Source: Candidatus Wallbacteria bacterium (GTDB taxonomy: Bacteria; Muiribacteriota; UBA6191; JACPRK01). From it: DNA of 64,000 nt. Both the position numbers and the translations under genes were made by a program. Position 1 is the first letter of the stretch. Each line of letters begins with the position of its first letter. The stretch is taken from assembly GCA_016213845.1 (NCBI GenBank), contig JACQZN010000071.1, positions 62,001 through 126,000 of the forward strand, written 5' to 3'. This document shows positions 7,969-15,928 of this stretch, piece after piece. The notes under the pieces were generated by a model. The model saw only the letters and a program-made list of their open reading frames with translations, was not told the DNA's origin and did not search any database.

Positions 7969-8952
7969 TCACTCCACGTTCGGGAAGATCGTTCGTGCCT
8001 CGGCCAGGCTGGGCTCGAGCTCGCCGTCGTACTTGCGGGAGACGTGGAAGAGGACCAGCTTGCGCGCCCCCGCCGCCTGCGCGAATCGGGCCGCCTGCGC
8101 GGCCGTCAGGTGGGAGGTGGCAGCGGCGCGCGCAGCGTCGGCCTCGCGGAAGTTCGCCTCGCAATAAAGCTCGCTGGCATCACGAGCCAGCTGCGCGACC
8201 GACTCCAGTGTCCGGTCCGTGAAGAGCGTGTCGGTCACATAGGCGATTCGATCGCCCGCCCTCATCTCGAGCAGCTCGCGGGCCAGCTCCTCGGCCGGCC
8301 AGTCTCGCCCCTGGGCCGCGATCCGGCCCTGGGGCCCTGTCGCGGACAACGCCTCCTCCTTGAGCGTGTTCAGCCAGCCTCCGGGCCTCAACCCTAGCCG
8401 CTCCAGCGCCCCCGCGCGCACCGAAGGGAAGGCCGAGCTGGACACGCAGTAGCCCAGCACCGTCACTCCGTGCTCGAGCGGGACACACCGCACCTCCACG
8501 CCCTCTTCCGACGAGAGGACCCCTCCCGGGGCCAGCGGCTCCTCCACGATCTCGCCCCCCCGGAACTGGCGGGCGCCCGGGAAGACGCGCGTCCGGAGAC
8601 GCTCGCCCTCGACCTCATGGCCGACGAAGGTCGGCCCCGCTTCCTGCAGGTTCCAGAGGTAGCCCGAGAACTTGCCCTCCAGGTTGGAGAGCAGACCGGC
8701 GGGGCCGTAGACGTGCACCTCGATCGCCTCGCCCAGAGAGTGTCTCAGCAGCCGGTCGAAGCCGATGAAGTGATCGACGTGCGTGTGGCTCACGAAGACG
8801 CGCGCGATGCGCCGAAGATCGCGCTTGGAGATCCGCTCGATCGAGCCGCAGTCGAAAAGGTAGAACCGCCCCAGGCCGATCAGTTCCACCAGCAGCCCGG
8901 GATCGCCGTCCTTCTTGTTCACCAGCTTCGCCTCGAGCCGGACGCGTCTCAT
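7969..8952 (-). CDS. Metallo-beta-lactamase-fold hydrolase, RNase Z-like
   Basis: 327 residues. The metal-binding HTHVDHFIG motif follows a conserved FDCGSIERI strand. Later histidines occur in LEHGVTVLGY, and further acidic and histidine positions in YVTDTLF and LVLFHVSRKY. This order resembles the RNase Z/ElaC branch, which trims tRNA 3' ends. However, the inserted segment around residues 90-180 differs from canonical RNase Z, so a related phosphodiesterase remains possible. A TATACT hexamer lies 10 nt before the ATG. The gene is converged on by the lipM-like gene with the hairpin element between them. Confidence 0.7.
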   Translation of the reverse strand: MRRVRLEAKLVNKKDGDPGLLVELIGLGRFYLFDCGSIERISKRDLRRIARVFVSHTHVDHFIGFDRLLRHSLGEAIEVHVYGPAGLLSNLEGKFSGYLWNLQEAGPTFVGHEVEGERLRTRVFPGARQFRGGEIVEEPLAPGGVLSSEEGVEVRCVPLEHGVTVLGYCVSSSAFPSVRAGALERLGLRPGGWLNTLKEEALSATGPQGRIAAQGRDWPAEELARELLEMRAGDRIAYVTDTLFTDRTLESVAQLARDASELYCEANFREADAARAAATSHLTAAQAARFAQAAGARKLVLFHVSRKYDGELEPSLAEARTIFPNVE

Positions 8953-8962
8953 CGGAGCGACG

Positions 8963-8968
8963 AGTATA
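8963..8968 (-). promoter_or_regulatory. TATACT -10-like element upstream of the MBL hydrolase gene
   Basis: Reads TATACT on the minus strand, ending 10 nt before the ATG at 8952. Same hexamer as before gcvT. No clear -35. Confidence 0.35.
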
Positions 8969-9065
8969 CCCCTTCGGCCGCCCTGGGCCCTACGGCATCC
9001 GGCTTCCCGAGCCGATAGGAGAGGGGAGGGGGTAGGCGCGATTTCATCCAGGAGGAGTGCAGTCC

Positions 9066-10094
9066 ATGTCGGTTCGAGTTCGGGCGATGCGGCCGGTGCT
9101 GTGGCTTGCGGTCGTGGGTGCCCTGGCGCTGACTGTCCCGGCGCGCTGCGAAACGGACGGGGCCGAGAGCGGCGTCCGGCCGCTGATGGAGCGGCTGCTG
9201 CACCTGGTCAAGCGCGACTACGCCGAGGTCGCCACTCTCGACGCGCGACTGAGGCGCCCCGCTCCGGGAGCCGATGTCGATTCGCTCCAGACCGAGCTCG
9301 CTACCCGGATCGCCGCTTTCCAGGAACGTGAACGGAAGATCTTGGCGAGGATGCCCAGGGTCGAGTCGGAGGACCCCGAGATGGCGCGTGAACTCGCCGC
9401 GTACCGCCGAGAGCTCGAGCGCATGGAGTCCCGCGTCCTCGAGATGGCCAGCCGCCACGACCTGGAGACGCGGGTCGCCGATCTCGTCGCAGCCAGCGAG
9501 TCCGAGGAGGCCGACGAGGGCGTCGCCAGGGACCCCCAGCCGCGCGCCCGCGCCGACGAAGAGCCCTCCGAATGGGAGCAGGCCCGCGCCGGTGCCCCGG
9601 CGCCTCGGCGTCAGGCCCGGATGGTGACTGCGCTCGGGAGCCGCGCTCTCCCGGAGCCGTCCAGAAACTCCTCGAGCGGGGACATTGCCGAGCTGGTCCA
9701 GCGCGTGCGCGAGTCGCACAAGGCCGCTGCCGACAAGCAGATCCAGATCGACCTCGACAAACCTGCACCCGCCGCGCCGGCCGCCGTGGCCGCCCGGCCC
9801 GAGAATCGCATCGTCCCCGTCGTCCTCGAAGTCCGCGACCAGGCCGATCAGCCGGTCGTCCGCAGGCGCGTCGAGTTCATTGTTGAAACCGATCCCGGCG
9901 CGCCCGTCACCGCTCAACTTCTGGAGGGTGGCAACCGCGTGACCGGCACGAGCCTGGTCGAGATCACCGACGAGTCCGGCCGCGCGTACGTCGACTTGAA
10001 GCTCGAGGGCGAAGACCGCAAGGTTCGCATCGAGCGCACCGTCATCGCCCAGCCCGACCGCACCGTCTGTCGCATGCGCGTGATGCCGCTCTAG
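9066..10094 (+). CDS. Exported coiled-coil protein with C-terminal Ig-like domain, unknown function
   Basis: 342 residues from the ATG at 9066 (GGAGG ten bases upstream; a GTG at 9057 is less likely). An N-terminal signal sequence (VLWLAVVGALALTVPARC) is followed by charged helical sequence (about residues 40-150), a Pro/Ala/Arg-rich linker, and a C-terminal region of about 100 residues (VVLEVRDQADQPVVRRRVEF... ITDESGRAYVDLKLEG). That C-terminal pattern is typical of bacterial Ig-like or carboxypeptidase-regulatory-like beta domains. The cysteine after the signal could be a lipidation site but the lipobox is poor. No family recognised. Confidence 0.6.
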   Translation: MSVRVRAMRPVLWLAVVGALALTVPARCETDGAESGVRPLMERLLHLVKRDYAEVATLDARLRRPAPGADVDSLQTELATRIAAFQERERKILARMPRVESEDPEMARELAAYRRELERMESRVLEMASRHDLETRVADLVAASESEEADEGVARDPQPRARADEEPSEWEQARAGAPAPRRQARMVTALGSRALPEPSRNSSSGDIAELVQRVRESHKAAADKQIQIDLDKPAPAAPAAVAARPENRIVPVVLEVRDQADQPVVRRRVEFIVETDPGAPVTAQLLEGGNRVTGTSLVEITDESGRAYVDLKLEGEDRKVRIERTVIAQPDRTVCRMRVMPL

Positions 10095-10180
10095 GCCGGC
10101 GACCGTGCCGCCGCTGGCTAGCGCGGCCATTTCCGCCGCTGCCCCACGGCGCCTTCGCTGAGGCATCTCACCCCTGAGAC

Positions 10181-10256
10181 CCTGCCCCAGCCCAAGCCCC
10201 AGCCCCTGCCCCAGCCCCTGCCCAAGCCCCAGCCCCTGCCCAAGCCCCAGCCCTTG
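10181..10256. repeat. Short tandem C-rich repeat (CCCCAGCCC / CCTGCC units)
   Basis: About 76 bp of imperfect 6-mer and 12-mer units alternating CCCCAG, CCCAAG and CCCCTG. It fills much of the 263-nt gap between the exported coiled-coil gene and the zincin gene. Purine/pyrimidine strand bias is strong. No gene is seen here. Confidence 0.8.
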
Positions 10257-10357
10257 CGCAAGCGGAGGCGAGGCGCTCCCTGGCGGCCCCGCCCCCACGC
10301 CCACTCTGTTCCTCCCCGGCGGCGCGAGTAGCATGAGAGGGTTGGCGGACAGTCTCC

Positions 10358-10852
10358 ATGCGACGCCCTATTCCGGACTACGAAGAGTTCTCTCGGCTGC
10401 TCCAAGAGCTGGTCGAGAGCGTGCCGCCCGAGTTCCTGCGCGGCCTGAGCGGCGTCTTTGCCGTCCGCGAGGAGAAGCGCGACCGGTCCCTGGCCGACGT
10501 GTTCCTCCTGGGCGAGTACCACGAGCGAGCAGACGGCAAGTACGTCTATCTCTACTACGGCTCGTTCCTGGCGATGGGGTGGCGCGACGCCCGCAAGTTC
10601 GAGCGCGAGATGCGCGACACGCTGCTCCACGAGCTGGAGCATCACTGGGAGGAGGCCGCCGGTCTGCCCGACTTGCGCGAGGAGGACGAGCGGCGGCTGG
10701 AGGGGTTTCGCCGCCGTGGCGGTCCGAGGCGTCGCCGCCGCCGCGTAGCCGCCGGCCCAACCTGGCTTGTGGCCCGCGCCGTCGCCTATGTCTTGGCCGT
10801 GCTGGCCGCCGTCATGGCCCTGGGTTTCCTGCTCGAACGGCTCGGGATGTGA
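10358..10852 (+). CDS. Small membrane-anchored zincin-type metallopeptidase
   Basis: 164 residues. The HELEH motif (H91, E92, H95) in TLLHELEHHWEEAAGL matches the minimal MMP-like zincin family (PF06262 type, usually 110-140 residues). After the catalytic domain there is an Arg-rich stretch (residues about 123-132) and a single C-terminal transmembrane helix (WLVARAVAYVLAVLAAVMALGF), so the enzyme is probably tail-anchored. Substrate unknown. The added membrane helix is not typical of the soluble family. Confidence 0.7.
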   Translation: MRRPIPDYEEFSRLLQELVESVPPEFLRGLSGVFAVREEKRDRSLADVFLLGEYHERADGKYVYLYYGSFLAMGWRDARKFEREMRDTLLHELEHHWEEAAGLPDLREEDERRLEGFRRRGGPRRRRRRVAAGPTWLVARAVAYVLAVLAAVMALGFLLERLGM

Positions 10853-11009
10853 CCGAGATTCCGCTACCGACGACTCCGGAAACCAGCCCGCGCCCCTCGC
10901 CGCATCTCGACGGTGGACAGCACGCAGGGGAGGGGGTAAGCTCAGACTGACACCACCAGCGACGACGCCGCACGGGCTGCGATCGCTCCGAGCGCAAGGA
11001 GACACGGCC

Positions 11010-11450
11010 ATTCGCATCTATGTCGGGAATCTTCCCTACCAGGTAACAGAAGAGGACGTGAAAGGGTTGTTCACGGCCCACGGTGAAGTGAAGAGCATCG
11101 AGCTCCCCTGGGACCAGGCTAGCGGCAGGCCGCGCGGCTTTTGCTTCATCGACATGCCGAACGCCGAGGAGGCCGCAGCAGCCGTGAACGCTGTGAACGG
11201 CCACAGTCTGGGTGGGCGCACGCTTGTCGTGAACGAGGCCCGCCCGATGGCGCCCCGATCCGGCCCGCCCCGTGACAGCATGGGCGGTGGCGGTGGCGGC
11301 GGCGGTGGTGGCGGCTGGCGTGGCGGCAGCGGCGGTGGCGGCGGCGGTGGCGGTGGTGGCGGTGGTGGCGGCGGCGGTGGCCGCGGCCGCGGCCGCAACG
11401 AGGACCGCCCCGGCAAGAGCAGCTGGGAGAAGCGGCGCCGCCGGCGCTAG
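11010..11450 (+). CDS. Glycine-rich RRM RNA-binding protein, apparent ATT start
   Basis: 146 residues if translation begins at the ATT at 11010, which has AAGGAG (10996-11001) eight bases upstream. It then starts exactly where bacterial RRM proteins start (IRIYVGNLPYQVTEEDV). RNP2 is IYVGNL; RNP1 is RPRGFCFIDM. The RRM spans residues 1-80, followed by a very long glycine run (about 90-130) broken by Trp, Ser and Arg, and an Arg/Lys-rich end. The layout matches cold-inducible Rbp proteins. There is no ATG, GTG or TTG near the domain start in this frame; upstream CTG codons are the alternative. Confidence 0.8.
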   Translation: MRIYVGNLPYQVTEEDVKGLFTAHGEVKSIELPWDQASGRPRGFCFIDMPNAEEAAAAVNAVNGHSLGGRTLVVNEARPMAPRSGPPRDSMGGGGGGGGGGGWRGGSGGGGGGGGGGGGGGGGGRGRGRNEDRPGKSSWEKRRRRR

Positions 11451-11519
11451 GCTCGGTTCCAGTCGTCAGTGGCTCCGGGCGCTCGAGGGCGCCTGGAGCT
11501 CTTCTCTCTCGCTAACCGG

Positions 11520-12320
11520 ATGCCCGCCCGCTGGCCCTTCGCCAAGTACCACGGCCTGGGAAACGACTTTCTCGTCGGACCGGACTCGCGCGGCTTCGAC
11601 GCCGGCCGGGCCCAGCGTCTCTGCGCCCGCCACACGGGCGTCGGCGCCGACGGCGTGATGCTCGTCTCCAGCCGGCGCGGTCGCCATGCCGTGCGAATCT
11701 TCAACGCCGACGGCTCCGAGGCGACCTTTAGCGGCAACGGAATCCGCTGCGCGGCGGCCTACCTCTTTGCCGCCGGCGTCGCGAGCCCCCTGGAGCTGGC
11801 CACGCCAGCCGGTCCCGTCCGGGTGGAGCGCCTGCGGGGCGTCTCCATGCGGCTTTCCTTCGCCATCGACGCCCTGCGGCGTCCGGGCGATCCTCCCGTG
11901 CGGTCCGTGGCGCTGCCTGCCGGACTTGGCAAGTCCTTCTGGCGCGCCTTCCACGTGGTCCTGGGCAATCCGCACCTGATCTTGCCTGTGGACGACGCCG
12001 AGCGGCTCGAGCCCGGCGCCGCCGAGGCGCTCGATCGGGCCAGAGGTTCGAGCCGACGGTTTCCGGGCGGCATCAACGTGAGCCTGGTGGCGCCCATCTC
12101 CCGCGACAGCTTCCGGCTGCGGACCTGGGAGCGCGGCGTCGGGCTCTCGCCTTCCTGCGCTTCGGGCGCCTGCGCCGCGCTTCTGGCCGGCGTGACGGCA
12201 CGTTTCCTGCCGTCCGCCGTCCGGTTCGTTCAGGACGGAGGAACCGTGGGTGTCAGGACAGGCGACGGCCAGATGTCCCTCGAAGGGCCGATCGAGCTCG
12301 CCTTCACGGGCGAGGCTTGA
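11520..12320 (+). CDS. dapF: Diaminopimelate epimerase
   Basis: 266 residues from the ATG at 11520; a GTG at 11469 would add an unconserved extension. Converts LL- to meso-diaminopimelate for lysine and peptidoglycan. Visible features are KYHGLGNDF at the N-terminus, catalytic C77 in SGNGIRCAAAYL and catalytic C213 in SPSCASGACAALL. The second motif deviates slightly from the common ACGTGA form but keeps the cysteine. The 3' end overlaps by 17 nt with the convergent gene. Confidence 0.93.
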   Translation: MPARWPFAKYHGLGNDFLVGPDSRGFDAGRAQRLCARHTGVGADGVMLVSSRRGRHAVRIFNADGSEATFSGNGIRCAAAYLFAAGVASPLELATPAGPVRVERLRGVSMRLSFAIDALRRPGDPPVRSVALPAGLGKSFWRAFHVVLGNPHLILPVDDAERLEPGAAEALDRARGSSRRFPGGINVSLVAPISRDSFRLRTWERGVGLSPSCASGACAALLAGVTARFLPSAVRFVQDGGTVGVRTGDGQMSLEGPIELAFTGEA

Positions 12321-13380
12321 GCGGGGCGGCCCCGCCGCGCACCTCGTCCAGCACCCGGCCTGCGACCGGGCCGTGGAGCACGGCTCGAAGGAAAGGGGAG
12401 GCCGCCCCTCCGTCCGGATCAACGGCCAGCAGCACCTCGATGGCGTCGGTGTCGAAACCGAGCGCCACGATCCCCTCCACCTTCTGGCGAGCGAGCGAGC
12501 CGTCCGGGTTGCGCAGCGGCGACTGCAGCGCACGCCCGTCGGAAGAGAGGAACCCGATCAGCGCGCCGACCGTTGGGCCGTCCTGGTAGACGTCGGCGCT
12601 GGCCTCGGCGGAGGCCGCGTAGAGGAGCCAGTCGGCGGAGAGCTCGTCGGCGCCCGAGAAGGTAGCCCGCACCGTTTCGAGCCTACCCAGGTCATAGGCG
12701 TAGATGTTGCAGATGGTCTCGTGGGGGAACGGCGCGGCGGGGTTGGCCATGGCGGCCTCGAAGTACTCGGTCCAGTCCGTCAGCCCGATGTCGAAGACGG
12801 TGTTGTGACCATGCCGCTCGGCGCGGACGGCGCCGTTGCCCCGTTGCATGAAGCGAACGCAGTCCCCCAGGCCTGCGGCGCCCTCGAGGTTGAGCTCGGT
12901 TCCGACGATGTCCCAGCGGACGGCCAGATGCTCGAAGAAGGACTCCAGTCGGCCCGAGGCGACCAGCGGCGCGTCGGGGCGGGAGGGGTCGAGCAGGGCG
13001 GCGTGGCGCCGGACGGCCGTGGCGCCGCTGGAGAGCGCCAGAAGCCTGGGTCCCTCGGGGGTCTGCAAGCGCGCCAGACATTCGACGTCGGGCCGCTCGG
13101 GCTTTGGCAACGGACCCGTGCCGTGTCGGGCCGCGAGCTCCGGGAAAAGTGGAGACAGTCGCGCCACTGGAGCCGACGACTCCTTGAAGGGCCACTCGAC
13201 CAGGGCCACGTGGGCCCTGTCGTCGCACGCCACCCAGAGCTGCCCGTTCACCAGGCGCAGATCGGAGGCCCCGGTCAGGAACCCGGCGCCGGCGCACTCC
13301 ACGCGCGTACCCGAGATCGGCTCGCGCAGCTCTGCCTTGAGGTAGGGCTCCGACCAGCTCGCGCGGACTCGCTTCTGCAT
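12304..13380 (-). CDS. Conserved protein of unknown function
   Basis: 358 residues, no signal peptide or membrane segment. Sequence is rich in short beta-type stretches with GW/DG turns (LRLVNGQLWVACDDRAHVALVEW, LLALSSGATAVRRHAALL), which suggests a beta-propeller-like or all-beta fold. The second half holds conserved-looking DIGLTDWTEYFEAAM and ICNIYAYDLG. I do not recognise the family. It lies seven bases downstream of the cupredoxin gene on the same strand and may be co-transcribed. Confidence 0.6.
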   Translation of the reverse strand: MQKRVRASWSEPYLKAELREPISGTRVECAGAGFLTGASDLRLVNGQLWVACDDRAHVALVEWPFKESSAPVARLSPLFPELAARHGTGPLPKPERPDVECLARLQTPEGPRLLALSSGATAVRRHAALLDPSRPDAPLVASGRLESFFEHLAVRWDIVGTELNLEGAAGLGDCVRFMQRGNGAVRAERHGHNTVFDIGLTDWTEYFEAAMANPAAPFPHETICNIYAYDLGRLETVRATFSGADELSADWLLYAASAEASADVYQDGPTVGALIGFLSSDGRALQSPLRNPDGSLARQKVEGIVALGFDTDAIEVLLAVDPDGGAASPFLRAVLHGPVAGRVLDEVRGGAAPLKPRP

Positions 13381-13387
13381 GGCCGGC

Positions 13388-14098
13388 TCACTCGAACGCG
13401 AAGTCGGCCTTCAGCGCCTGGCCGGGCTTCACCTCGACTCGCTTCATGATGGCCGGGAACTTCTCGTGCCAGCCGACCAGCTCGTAGCTGCCGGCCGGGA
13501 TCCCGCTGAGCGTGTACTTGCCGTCCGCCGCGGGCTTGGAGAAGAACGGGTTCTCCAGCACCTGGATGATCGCCCGCATCTGCGAGTGGATGTTGCAGTA
13601 GACCTTCACCTGCCCGGGCTTGTCGAACGTCTCCGACTTCGACAACCCCGACTTGTAGAGCCCCAGATCGAACTTCTTCACGCTCGAGAGGCTGAAGATG
13701 TTGTGATTGAAGTCGTCGTTGTTCGGAAAGTCCACCGTCGTGCCCACCAGGATCGGCAGAACGTGCGGCGTCAGGCGTTTCTGGAACTGGACGAGCTTGG
13801 GGTGCTCCTTCGGCGGGGCAAACGGTCCACCGGGCACTTTCCCCGCAATGTAGACGACGACGTTCTCGGGCTCCGATTCGGTCATCGCCACGCCCTTGTC
13901 CGGACTGCCTCGGACGCCGTCCCCGTACGCGTCTGGCCCGGCGTTCCCCGCCGCCTTCATCTCGTCGCGGGCCACCCCTCCCTTGATTTCGACCGTCCCC
14001 TCGATGGACCCAACAGCTCCATCGGCTCCAAATACCCCCGCCACGCCGATGGCCAGCACCAGCCACGCTTCCACCGCTGTCTTGCTCAATCTCGACAT
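13388..14098 (-). CDS. Exported cupredoxin-domain protein (methylamine-utilisation/plastocyanin-like)
   Basis: 236 residues from the ATG at 14098, with a strong Shine-Dalgarno (AAGGAG) six bases upstream. Signal peptide residues 1-24 (AWLVLAIGVAGVFGADG). The cupredoxin copper site is visible: His in FNHNIFSLSS, then Cys-x2-His-x2-Met in VYCNIHSQM. After it comes a carboxypeptidase-regulatory-like segment (DGKYTLSGIPAGSYELVGWHEKF). The whole has the layout of periplasmic methylamine-utilisation-type blue-copper proteins. An outer-membrane porin gene lies directly upstream on the same strand, so the two may act together at the cell envelope. Confidence 0.75.
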   Translation of the reverse strand: MSRLSKTAVEAWLVLAIGVAGVFGADGAVGSIEGTVEIKGGVARDEMKAAGNAGPDAYGDGVRGSPDKGVAMTESEPENVVVYIAGKVPGGPFAPPKEHPKLVQFQKRLTPHVLPILVGTTVDFPNNDDFNHNIFSLSSVKKFDLGLYKSGLSKSETFDKPGQVKVYCNIHSQMRAIIQVLENPFFSKPAADGKYTLSGIPAGSYELVGWHEKFPAIMKRVEVKPGQALKADFAFE

Positions 14099-14125
14099 CT
14101 CAGCTCCTTCCGGTGGTGAGGATAC

Positions 14126-14177
14126 AGTAGTGAGTAGTGAGTAGTGAGTAGTGAGTAGTGAGTAGTGAGTAGCGAGT
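14126..14177. repeat. Heptamer tandem repeat, family A (GTAGTGA)
   Basis: About seven copies of a 7-bp unit, last units drifting to AGTAGCG. On the plus strand it has stop codons in all frames; on the minus strand it is stop-free and can be read LLTTHYS. It lies in the upstream region of the cupredoxin gene. Confidence 0.95.
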
Positions 14178-14194
14178 GGGCGACATTGCGTTCC

Positions 14195-14280
14195 CTCGAG
14201 CCTCACTTCTCGAGCCTCAAGCCTCAAGCCTCACTCCTCAAGCCTCACTCCTCGAGCCTCAAGCCTCACACCTCAAGCCT
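14195..14280. repeat. Heptamer tandem repeat, family B (GCCTCAA/GCCTCAC)
   Basis: About twelve imperfect 7-bp units. The array ends at the stop codon (14279-14281) of the minus-strand porin gene. The minus strand carries TGAGG in each unit. Confidence 0.95.
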
Positions 14281-15757
14281 AGAATGCCAGCCGATACGAC
14301 AACCGGAAGAGATCGTCGCGGATGTCCCGGCCGGGGCTCAGGACGGGCGAGGCGGGATTGAACCCTGGGTTGGAAATCGGGTTGCTCACGTCGGCAATCA
14401 GCGTCTGACGCTCGGCAAGCCGGTGGCTGAGCGAGAGGGTGCGACCCGTCGTCACGCGCGTCGTGACCGTCCCGTCCCCGATGGTCGCGTAGTCGTAGCG
14501 AAACGCGGCGTCCGTGTTGGCCAGGAGCTTCCAGACCGCCGTCATGTACCAGGCGTCCCACTCCGCGTTGGCACCGGTCGACTGCACGATGTCGGCGGTC
14601 CCCACCTCTGCCATCACGGTCAGACGTCGGTGCGGTCCCCAGGTGAAGCCGCCGGCAAATCCCGTCCACGTGAAGAAGCCGGGCTCGCCGCCGTTGTCCC
14701 AGTAGTTGACGTCCCAGTCGAAGCGGTTGAACTTCCCCTGGACGCTTCCGTAGAAGCCCAACTTGGAGTTGTCCGGCGCACCCGGCCGCTGCCAGGCGAA
14801 GTTGCCCGCATGGCTGAAGGCCACGGTCCCCGGCAGGCTGAACGCCTTGTCCCCGCTGGTCAGTCCAAAGCCGTACTGGATGCGGCTCTTGTTGTGCGAT
14901 TGCAGGAAGACGCCGGTCTGGTTTTCCGCCTGCGAGAATCCGTCCTTGTAGTAGAGGGAGTTGCTGTTGAAGTGCGGGTTGAGGCGCAGGAGGCCCTTCA
15001 CTTCGCGGCCCCACGGCAGCCAGAAGTACCCCACCTTCAGGTCGAGCTGCTCCCGGAAGACGTCCTTCACCTCGGCGAAGAGAGCTTCGCCCTGCACCGT
15101 CGGCGTGCCCAGCTCGAATCCGTTGGCGAACGTGTTGTTCGCCTGTGCGCCCGGGTTCCACGCCATCAAGGCCGTCAGCGAGTACTTCGGGCCGAAAGCG
15201 CTCGACAGGCCCAGCTTGTAGTAGTCCACCGCGAAGAACCTCTTACCTTCCAGGTTCGCCGCCGTCACGCCGGCAAGCGGCGTCTGATCCCAGTCGTACG
15301 GAAACCGCAACAGCGGGCTCAGGCTGGCCTCGTCATCCGTCGCCGAGAAGCTCATCTCGCCCACGCCGAAGAAGATGGTCCGGCCTCGCTTCTCTTTCTC
15401 CTGACGCTCCTTCCTGAGATGAAATTCGAAGTCGTCCCGCACGCCGCTGACGTCGTTCTGCACCTGGCCAAGCGACGCCTTGACCCTCGAGACCTCCTCC
15501 TGCAGCTCGGTCGAGGCCGCTTCCGGCCCCTCTGCGGCCGGACTGGAGCAGCTCTCGTACCCTCTCTGCTCGACCTGCGCCAGCTTCTGCACCACGCGCT
15601 CGACCAGCTCCGCGGCCTCGCGACGCGTCAGCGGCCGCTCCCCGGCCGGCCGCCGCGGGGCCGCCGTCACCTCGAGCGCCCCGGCGAGGCCGCAGCAGAT
15701 GACGAGCCAGGAGCTCCAGGTCCGGATTGCCGACCTCGTTGCGATTGCCCTTCTCAT
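14279..15757 (-). CDS. Outer-membrane beta-barrel protein (porin-like) with N-terminal coiled coil
   Basis: 492 residues. Signal sequence (WSSWLVICCGLAGALEVTAA), then an SLH-like or helical anchor segment (LTRREAAELVERVVQKLAQVEQ) and a coiled coil (about residues 80-120). The rest alternates short amphipathic beta strands rich in aromatic girdle residues (FFGVGEMSF, FFAVDYYKLGL, FDWDVNYWDNG), and the last residue is Phe, as expected for barrel assembly. The layout resembles OprP/O-like or anchored porins of diderms with OmpM-type N-termini. Substrate unknown. Downstream of it on the same strand is the cupredoxin gene. Confidence 0.75.
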   Translation of the reverse strand: MRRAIATRSAIRTWSSWLVICCGLAGALEVTAAPRRPAGERPLTRREAAELVERVVQKLAQVEQRGYESCSSPAAEGPEAASTELQEEVSRVKASLGQVQNDVSGVRDDFEFHLRKERQEKEKRGRTIFFGVGEMSFSATDDEASLSPLLRFPYDWDQTPLAGVTAANLEGKRFFAVDYYKLGLSSAFGPKYSLTALMAWNPGAQANNTFANGFELGTPTVQGEALFAEVKDVFREQLDLKVGYFWLPWGREVKGLLRLNPHFNSNSLYYKDGFSQAENQTGVFLQSHNKSRIQYGFGLTSGDKAFSLPGTVAFSHAGNFAWQRPGAPDNSKLGFYGSVQGKFNRFDWDVNYWDNGGEPGFFTWTGFAGGFTWGPHRRLTVMAEVGTADIVQSTGANAEWDAWYMTAVWKLLANTDAAFRYDYATIGDGTVTTRVTTGRTLSLSHRLAERQTLIADVSNPISNPGFNPASPVLSPGRDIRDDLFRLSYRLAF

Positions 15758-15928
15758 GCGATCTCCTCGCTCCGTCCGGCGGAGCGCCTCGCATGAATCA
15801 TCGGTGCGCGTCCGGCGCGATCTGAATCTTGGTGCTCGCCGTTTCGCTCTGGATGCCGATAGATCTCATGGTCGAGCCGCGCAGCCAGGTCATGACTGCG
15901 CCCGCTCCAAGGAGTGATCCGAAGTCTC

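Noticed and set aside
11281-11390. Glycine run as a sequencing artefact
   Set aside because: The frame stays open through and after it, and glycine-rich tails are normal in bacterial RRM proteins.
12250-13449. Long plus-strand reading frame opposite the unknown gene at 12304-13380
   Set aside because: It is Arg/Gly/Pro-rich with no motif, and the minus-strand frame has protein-like composition. High GC creates long antisense frames.
14126-14280. CRISPR array
   Set aside because: Units are contiguous 7-mers without spacers, and no cas genes are in the window.
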